From: Epinephelus fuscoguttatus
Taxonomy: Eukaryota; Chordata; Actinopteri; Perciformes; Serranidae
Reading direction: 5' to 3'
DNA length: 64,000 nucleotides
NCBI RefSeq assembly: GCF_011397635.1
Contig: NC_064769.1
Coordinates: 12,913,207-12,977,206, forward strand
Shown: piece after piece, positions 58,201 through 64,000 of the stretch
Numbering within the stretch: position 1 is the first letter of the stretch
Layout: every line of letters begins with the position of its first letter
Notes under the pieces: model-generated
Database searches by the model: none
The model's input: only the letters and a program-made list of their open reading frames with translations
Told to the model about the DNA's origin: nothing
Made by a program: the position numbers and the translations under genes

Positions 58201-61200
58201 GTGCTTCTGAAGCGTTCATTAGTGATCAGTGCCATGTCCTTTCTGTTACACAGGGTGGTGGTGGTGGTGGTGGTGGAGGTAGTAGCTGGATAAAGTGGCC
58301 CTGGAGGAGGAAGAATGAGGCACACTTGCCAGATGACAATAACAAATCTGTGAGTTAGAGCTGTTAGATGTGCAGGATTTATTGAAGCATTCCTCTGTAT
58401 TCAGTTTCACATTTTGGCACAGATTTTGTTTATGTGCTTCTTCATATGACCAGAACTAATAAGTTATGCTCTGTTGTTTGTTTTCAGATTGTTTGGGATG
58501 AAAACAAGCAGAAATGGGTCGACTTGAACGAGCCTGAAGAGGAGGTCTGTAATGTTGTTTATTTTCCAACAAGACAGAATGATATTTTTTAAATGGACTG
58601 GTTTTGTTAAAGGCTTAGCGATAAACCCGTTTTGATTTTATGGTTGTCTTTTAGAGTAAGCCCCCTCCACCGCCTCCCTCTGGCTTCCCCAAGATGCCTC
58701 AGATGCCTGGCCCCGGAGGGCCTGCCTCACCCCCGAGTGGCGGTCCTCCTGTCAACATGTTCTCTAGGAGAGCAGGTGAGATGAGAGTTATTTGCTGTTG
58801 CGTTAGGATTCACGAACGCCATGCTCGACCTTGCATTATACCTTTGACTGCTGAATTGCAAGTTGCAAGTTGACACCACATATAATAATTGTCTGACAAA
58901 TGAGTCAATCAGTGCACGCACCTGTTTCCGCTGTTTCTTGCCACTTATATGTGTCTCTTTCTTTTTAGGCACGAAGAGCAGATATGTGGATGTTCTTAAT
59001 CCCAGTAGAATCTCTAAACCGGGCGGATTAGCCCCCGCTCCTGCAGACATCTTTGCTCCTTTGGCACCAATGCCAATGCCCGCTAACCTATTTGTGCCTA
59101 GTTCAGGTGAGTGTCATGTTTCAGTTCTGTTAAATAATAGCCGTAAATAAGATGTCTTAATTTCTATGTGTAACAGTACAGTCTCAAACAAGGGGCACCT
59201 GGTGGTTGCAGATGGTTTTTGTTTTATATTCAAAGGAGGAGTACAATTTAATAAAATATTTTTCTGTATCCCTGTTGTAGCTCCTGACGATCAACAGCCT
59301 CTGGAGGGCAGTGAAGGAGGAAATCAGGAGCAGAATTCACCAAACACAAGCGCTGCTCCACAGGTATCTGTTTGACATGCTGTTAGGTGGATTTTGTCAC
59401 TAGCTAGGCTTTTTCCAGTCATGCTAAGCTAAGTAAGCAGGCTGCTGGCAGTAGCTTTAAGTTCTCCACGCAGACATGAATGTTGGTGCATCAATCTTCT
59501 CATCCAGCTCTCTGCAAGAAAGCATAAAGCTTGTTTCCCCAAATGCTGAACTTTCTACACGGGGATATGTTAAAGAGCTGTCTTCTTCAGATAGCACCTA
59601 AGATACAAACCATGCAAGAGAGCCTTTATAACGTGTCAAGATGGCAGATCAGAGTTTATTTAACAAGTCAACATAAGTCCAAATCTGAAGCTCTACTCAT
59701 CCAGATTCCCTTCTGTTTCACTTCAATCTGTTTAGATGTTCAACCCCACGTTGTTACCACCTGCCCCAGAAGGTCCTCCCGTGCCTGATGGCTCACAGTC
59801 TGGGGAGGTAAGACAAATTTCTCCTGTCAGCTGCTCCTGTAGCACCATAGTACCATCATGCCACCACTGAATCATGATGCCCGACACCCTAACAGCCAGT
59901 GCGTGCAGTGTGCTTATTTGTATGAACCTGAGTTAATGTGAGAGGGTGAAAGAACGTGGGAATGCATGCATGTCTATTTAAAATCTTTCCCCATAATCAT
60001 GCTAAATGCACAGCCTTGATAAAATGTAAAATCTGTCTGTGTTCCATTTGCTGTTTTAATCAAATTCTCTCCATGTGCGTTGTTCAAGAATCATCATTTT
60101 CTAACGCTGATTTTATTTATTTTCATTCTGAACTGGTGGATAGTGGAAACAGATCTAATCCAGTGCATGGAAGATTATTAATCTGGGTTTGTGTTTTTGT
60201 TGTCTACTGTTTATTTCCCTCCTGCTGTCTTTAGCTCTCACGTTCTAGCTCAATGAGTTCTTTATCACGCGAAGTGAGTCAGCATTTAAACCAGGTACCT
60301 CTAGCTGGGCCTCAAAGGGTCCACTCTCACCCCTGTCTGCCGACCACCTAGCTCACCACATCACTAGTAGCACGCCTCACCATTTGCACCCGAAGCTTCA
60401 CCGCCCGTCTAACCCATGAACCCACTTGCTCGCCAACCTGCTGTTTCCAGCATGTCTGACTTAACTCTGCATCTGTTATGGTCAATCAAACCCAGCAAAT
60501 GGTCAAAAAAATCTTGTCACCAGTGATGACAGTCAAGTTCCTTATTTTTAGCCCTGCTAGCAGCGTGACTCTGTGGATGGTTAATTGCTCCACCACTATG
60601 GTCCAGACTGAAATACCTCAACAACTATTGGAAGAATTACCATTAAGTTTTTGTACAGACATTCAGGGTCCTCTGAAAATCAATCCTGCTCACACACAAA
60701 AATGAGGTTGAATTTTTTTTGTATTTTTATTGAAATATGCATTAAAATTTGGTTCAGACAGGATCAGGATCCCATCCCTCAGGATGAATTCCAACAACTC
60801 TGGTGATCCCTTCACTTTCCATCTACCACTGTCATCAAAATTTTATGGCCAGATATTTCCATCAGCCTCAGCTGTACTTTGAGTTTGGTGCTGATTAGCA
60901 AATGTTAGCATGCTAACATGTGATAAACACTGTGAACATGTTAGCATTAAGTTCAAAGTAAAGGTGTACCCAAGTACAGCGTCACAGAGCTGCTAACATG
61001 GCTGTAGACTCTTTAAGGAATACTTCACCCCCCCAAAAGACCATTTGTATATCAGTTACTCACCCTGTGTTACACTGAATTTGTAAAAAACGTTTTCCCA
61101 TCATGCCTCTGGTAGACGAAGAATTCTGAAACTGAAATTTCTTGATCAGTTGAAGTCAAAGGCGACCGCATCTAACAGCAACAGAATTCTAACAAAACAG

Positions 61201-62356
61201 TTATTGATAAACTGTCACACAATTCGTGCAGTATAATCCAAGTCTCATTTATCCAGTTGTATGCTCAGTACTTCCCAAACAGACACATCTTTCCAAATGG
61301 GAACTGAAACAAAAAATGAAACTCAATCAATACTCACTTCAAAGCCAGACTCCAATGACAAAAACAGTAATTTTACTTTGCTCAGCACAGGAGCTGCTGG
61401 TCTACGACTGCCTTGATCAGTTAGTTTGTTTGTGTTGTTGTGTGACTTTGGTGTTTAAGAAAATAGTTCTGATTCAGCAAAGTCACACAATAATACAAAC
61501 AAACAACCAATGAAGGCAGCAGTAGACTGGCAGCTCTCATGTTCAGCGAGGTAAAATTACTGTTTTTGTCAGTTGTCTGGCTTTGGAGAGAGCATAGATA
61601 AGTTTCACTTTCAGTTCAGTTCCCTATCTACAAAGACTGTCTGTTTGAGAAGTTTTTCCACTTTTTTTTTTTTCGGTTTTTCGGATTCCTTGTTCTTTGT
61701 GGAGGCATGTGAGAAAAACAAAGTCTTCTTCACAAATTCAGTGTAACACAGGGTGAGTTACTGATAAACAAATGGTCATTTGGGCTCTGAAGTATTCCTT
61801 TAAGTCTTGTTTATATACTACGGTAGTGAAACATCTCCTATCTAAGTCGCTGGGTAACTTTGAGCCACAGATCAGAGTGAAGCATGCTGGAGACTGCTTG
61901 TTGTCATTGGCACACACAGCTTTGATAACCCATCCTAAAGCTTGCATGGTTACTAAAATAAGTGAAACAGTGGTTTGTAATGTTGCTCACTGTTGATCCC
62001 AGTCCTCCTCGCCATCACTTTTCTTTGCCCTCTGTTTTATAATGTTGCCAAACCCTTGCGTGGTACCTCTGCCCATAGTAGTGGTGGAATAGAAACACTG
62101 CACACACTGTAATGACTCTGTTCCTTGCAGAGTCATCCTGCCCAGGGAGCTCCACCCACCGGAGGCGTCACCTTTTATAACCCTGCACAGTTTGCACAGG
62201 TGAGGATTTTTTTAAAAAAACTCTGTTTTGTGTTCCTTTTCACTTCATCTTCCTCACTGTTGTTTTCACCTCTTTCCCCAGACAAGTGCACCATCAGGAG
62301 GTGGACACCGCCCTGGACGCTTGGGTGGTCAGCGTCAGTACCCAGTGATGAAATAA
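46320..62356 (+). CDS. sec16a: Sec16A, COPII-vesicle scaffold, whole gene (30 coding exons)
   Basis: Large peripheral ER protein that marks ER exit sites and concentrates Sec23, Sec13/31 and Sar1 for COPII budding. Thirty coding exons with GT-AG borders join in frame into 7134 bases (2377 residues; human about 2357). The ATG at 46320-46322 is in good context (ACCATGC) and starts MQPPP, like human SEC16A. Layout: long Pro/Gln/Ser-rich N-terminus in one 3.36-kb exon, Tyr/Arg-rich and Ser/His-rich segments (exons 3-6), central conserved domain (exons 8-18, about residues 1367-1819), and proline-rich C-terminus ending in a conserved tail. An in-frame GTG at 46290 is not the start. The stop is TAA at 62354-62356. 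Confidence 0.97.
49802..51059 (+). CDS. sec16a: sec16a exons 3-6: Tyr/Arg-rich and Ser/His-rich linker
   Basis: Exons 49802-49953, 50202-50290, 50473-50596 and 50867-51059. They encode low-complexity aromatic/arginine sequence ([24 protein letters not shown]) and then a Ser/His/Arg stretch ([14 protein letters not shown]). Such sequence favours condensation and membrane contact at exit sites; in human the ER-localising region lies just before the central domain. Confidence 0.93.
51350..51545. repeat. Interspersed repeat, copy 1 (sec16a intron 6)
   Basis: Shares order and phrases with 59395-59580 (both run from CAG(C)...GCTGG/CTGGC through an ATAGACGTC/GCAGACATG-like part to TTCTxATCxAGxTCTxTGCAAG). 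I recognise the type from many teleost genomes. Non-coding and degraded. Confidence 0.5.
51765..52090. repeat. Interspersed repeat (GTGAACATTTCAAGAATGCC type)
   Basis: Phrases such as GAACATTTCAAGAATGCC, TCATCAAACTTTGCACAAA, GATGAACTGATTAGATTTT and CTCTGTGACCTCATGAAACA fit a dispersed repeat common in fish. Class not determined. Confidence 0.55.
52669..52852 (+). CDS. sec16a: sec16a exon 7
   Basis: 184 bases encoding a Tyr/Ser/Gln-rich segment ([21 protein letters not shown]) that leads to the central domain. It follows the 1.6-kb intron 6. Ends with the strong donor C/GTAAGT. Confidence 0.94.
53025..56433 (+). CDS. sec16a: sec16a exons 8-18: central conserved domain
   Basis: Exons 53025-53167, 53514-53575, 53894-54032, 54134-54376, 54460-54557, 54674-54755, 54893-55010, 55119-55230, 55362-55467, 56075-56215 and 56320-56433. 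They encode about residues 1367-1819, the ancestral coatomer element (ACE1) helical fold that binds Sec13. Landmarks are [69 protein letters not shown] and [11 protein letters not shown]. This is the best-conserved part across eukaryotes. Confidence 0.96.
55253..55280. repeat. (AC)n microsatellite
   Basis: About 14 AC units in sec16a intron 15. Confidence 0.95.
55505..55885. mobile_element. Probable MITE in sec16a intron 16
   Basis: The left end region (AGTACTAATACCAGTACTAG, ACCAATACCAAT) and right end CAGTACCAATACCCAGCCCTA fit a common teleost element whose end reads TAGGGCTGGGTATTGG on the other strand. Borders are approximate. Confidence 0.5.
56747..57542 (+). CDS. sec16a: sec16a exons 19-20: proline-rich segment
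   Basis: Exons 56747-56948 and 57052-57542. Acidic/serine stretch ([15 protein letters not shown]) followed by a Pro/Met/His/Gln region with an imperfect repeat of the type [15 protein letters not shown]. Low complexity, probably disordered. Confidence 0.93.
57700..57747 (+). CDS. sec16a: sec16a exon 21: small frame-neutral exon
   Basis: 48 bases, 16 residues, starting [13 protein letters not shown]. It closely resembles the beginning of the next exon (11 of 16 residues the same), so it looks like a tandem exon duplicate. It can be skipped without a frame change. Acceptor CCGTTGCAG and donor GTGAGT are both good. Confidence 0.8.
57997..58161 (+). CDS. sec16a: sec16a exon 22
   Basis: 165 bases, in phase 0 on both sides, encoding [16 protein letters not shown], a serine-rich RERSNS segment, PPPPS and [10 protein letters not shown]. 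The [13 protein letters not shown] block is the part conserved with human. The alternative acceptor seven bases downstream is out of frame. Confidence 0.92.
58254..58775 (+). CDS. sec16a: sec16a exons 23-25
   Basis: Exons 58254-58349, 58488-58544 and 58655-58775. Exon 23 begins with nine glycines encoded mainly by seven GGT codons directly after the acceptor, then [19 protein letters not shown]. Exon 24 encodes [19 protein letters not shown], well conserved, and uses an unusual donor (GTCTGT). Exon 25 is proline-rich and ends in the conserved VNMFSRRA. Confidence 0.93.
58969..59807 (+). CDS. sec16a: sec16a exons 26-28
   Basis: Exons 58969-59106, 59281-59363 and 59736-59807. Exon 26 holds the conserved RYVDVLNPS and [16 protein letters not shown] motifs. 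Exons 27-28 are poorly conserved spacer (72-base exon 28 is frame-neutral). Confidence 0.9.
59364..59735 (+). other. sec16a: sec16a intron 27 with repeat copy 2
   Basis: Positions 59395-59580 belong to the repeat also present at 51350-51545. Nothing else is notable. Confidence 0.55.
59808..60234 (+). other. sec16a: sec16a intron 28
   Basis: A 427-base intron. It has an RBPJ-type octamer CGTGGGAA at 59955-59962, likely by chance. No other feature. Confidence 0.8.
60235..62356 (+). CDS. sec16a: sec16a exons 29-31: conserved C-terminal tail
   Basis: Exons 60235-60294, 62131-62199 and 62282-62356 (with stop). Exon 29 encodes [19 protein letters not shown], nearly identical to human. Exon 30 encodes [13 protein letters not shown]. 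The last exon ends [10 protein letters not shown]. In human the C-terminus binds Sec23 and other partners. Confidence 0.95.
60570..61011. repeat. Interspersed repeat fragment carrying the TTAGCATGCTAACATG motif
   Basis: Contains AAATGTTAGCATGCTAACATG and AACATGGCTGTAGACTC. The latter is typical of a teleost repeat that continues TTAGTCTTG, and here TTAAGTCTTG resumes at about 61801 after the MITE. Related to 34285-34690. Confidence 0.55.
61012..61803. mobile_element. Foldback MITE, copy C (sec16a intron 29)
   Basis: Starts TTTAAGGAATACTTCACC and ends (inverse) CTGAAGTATTCCTTTAA. Inverted arms are several hundred bases long: ACAAAAACAGTAATTTTAC at about 61360 is answered by GTAAAATTACTGTTTTTGT near 61550. 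Best-preserved of the three copies. No transposase. Confidence 0.8.
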
Positions 62357-63755
62357 CCATCTTGCAGAGAGATTGTGTAAACAGACTTGTTGGATAGAGT
62401 GATATCCTACCTGGAAGGAAATCAAGCACATGGACATACTGATCTCTGCCTAAAGGACCCTTATTTTTGCCCGCACCTAAGAAGAGCATAATCACAGTCC
62501 CCATCATGTCGATCTTTGTCAACAGCTTAACCACTCTATCATCTTCCTCCTTGGTTCAGTAATCATCACTGGTACATTTTTAATAAGGACTGTGTTTTCT
62601 TGAAGGGCTTTTTTCCTGCATCCAAACAGAAAACAGACAGTTGTGTAATGGTGTTAACATACACACACACGTAAAGTTTTCACCAACAAACTACGTGTTC
62701 ATGGACAGTAAATGTGTCGCTCCTCCCAGCTGTCCAGCTTCCCCTCAAATCTAACACTGTTAACAGACTGATCATCCCAGACTGTGTTTTAGGTTTGCGT
62801 CTGAAGTCCTCATGTCTGTGTTTGACTGATTGTATGTGAGATGGATGGATAGAAACAAAGTGGCACCTTTTTCATTTCATACTGTGGACTTGTATGTTCA
62901 TTTGTAGCTCTTCAGTGTTCTTCTGTCAACTGGAGATGGCATTTTGCGTGAGAATGAATCGTGTCAATAATGCATCGTCTGCTGTGTTGTTTGCTTTTCC
63001 TCAGTCGCCCTCCAGTAAAGGAAAGAAGTTGCATGACACAGGAGAGACACTCACAACCTGAGGGTTGGAGGGAGCCCGCAGTGTCTGGGTGCAGCCCGTT
63101 TCAGATATTTATTTAAATGTCCTCCTCATCAACAACTCTTGATTTTAAAGATGTGTCAGGGTCATTCGTCCGAGTCAGGCTTCGGTTTCTCCTCCGAGAA
63201 ACGTGACAGCATTACTGAAGCGAGGGGTAGGAATTGGAATTAAAACAGCGTCTTAAATGTCGCTAAAAATAAATCTATCCAAATATTTGTATATCAGATT
63301 GATTGTATTTATGAGCTGTAGGCATAAAGGTGTGTGTGTGTGTGTGCGTGTGTGAAGAGCAACTAATTTTTCCTGATTAGCTTTGAAGAAAATGCATTTA
63401 TGATTCACCAGAGATGACATGGATTCATATTCTGATCGTTTGTATTGGCCGCTTCTGCAGACAAATAAATCTTTATCTAAATTGTGAAATGAGAGTTAAT
63501 TGTACTCTAAATACTTCCTTGTCATTTTAATTTACTGATATAATTTTTTAATTCAGCTGTGTTTCATCCCGAATGTTTTTGATTCAGTGGTTTTGTAGAC
63601 ATCACATTATGATTTTTAAAGGTCCCCTTTTTGTTTCAGAGGAGGAGTTGTTTCCCCCAGTGTTTTAGAATTCCTCATGTAAAAAATCTTAACATAAGAC
63701 GGTAAATACAAAAGGTGGAAACAAAATGGTAATAAAGTTATTTTTTGCGCTCTGT
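62357..63755 (+). other. sec16a: sec16a 3' untranslated region
   Basis: Follows the stop codon. AATAAA signals occur at about 63464 and 63731-63736, so transcripts likely end near 63485 or 63755. A GT tract lies at 63331-63354. Confidence 0.7.
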
Positions 63756-64000
63756 AGCACTTTGAAAGAGATGTCTGTTGGTTTCATTCATTAGAGTTTT
63801 GTGTTTTTCAAATAAGGTCACTCAAATTAAATATTAAATCAGGGTATCCACAGGTATCAGACACTTAACTTTAATGCTTTTTTAAAAAGGTAATTTTTAA
63901 CTGAATGTAAGAGTGATTTTTGGACAAATCTTTCTTACTCAATCTTTGCATATATGTATATATCTGTATATATGTGTTCCTGTGCAGAGTAATATGGTTA
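63756..64000. other. Intergenic DNA after sec16a
   Basis: AT-rich, no recognisable feature; the window ends here. Confidence 0.6.

Larger units (their letters stand above)
60295..62130 (+). other. sec16a: sec16a intron 29
   Basis: A 1.8-kb intron. It contains a repeat fragment (60570-61011) interrupted by foldback MITE copy C (61012-61803). No exon is required for the frame. Confidence 0.85.

Noticed and set aside
60295..60351. Read-through of sec16a exon 29 giving a short alternative C-terminus
   Set aside because: Eighteen unconserved codons to a stop, with no polyadenylation signal nearby; exons 30-31 match the human tail.

Overview
The window is vertebrate nuclear DNA, almost certainly from a teleost fish, probably a percomorph. 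The evidence is two complete, intron-rich vertebrate genes with short introns, fish-like protein sequences, abundant (GT)n microsatellites, and several short inverted-repeat elements of types familiar from teleost genomes. Nothing prokaryotic, viral or organellar was recognised.

Region 1 (about 330-25,480, minus strand) is a complete notch1 gene. It has 34 coding exons joined by GT-AG introns with an unbroken reading frame, and predicts a receptor of 2477 residues. The order is signal peptide, 36 EGF repeats, three LNR repeats, heterodimerisation domain with a furin site, one membrane segment, RAM region, ankyrin repeats, and a transactivation/PEST tail. The 3'UTR runs to about position 330 and a CTCF-like motif lies just beyond. 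Intron 2 (7.8 kb) is the largest. Whether this is notch1a or notch1b cannot be decided from the window.

Region 2 (about 25,480-44,395) is a 19-kb intergenic interval with no recognisable gene. It is a graveyard of short interspersed elements, several nested in each other, plus a small minisatellite and microsatellites.

Region 3 (about 44,395-63,750, plus strand) is a complete sec16a gene. It has a non-coding first exon at a GC-box promoter, a 3.36-kb first coding exon and 29 further coding exons, and predicts 2377 residues. It contains the central conserved domain and a proline-rich C-terminus assembled from many frame-neutral exons, two of which look like a tandem duplication.

The two genes are divergently transcribed (head to head). 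In human they are neighbours on the same strand, so the fish arrangement implies a local inversion. They act in unrelated processes: Notch1 is a cleavable signalling receptor, and Sec16A organises ER exit sites for COPII vesicles, the route all secreted and membrane proteins (Notch1 included) take out of the ER. No new biological system was found. The most interesting signals are RBPJ motifs flanking notch1 exon 1, a tandem exon duplication in sec16a, an AACGTT palindrome cluster in sec16a intron 1, a transcription-factor motif cluster in notch1 intron 15, an intronic hairpin, and nested transposable elements.
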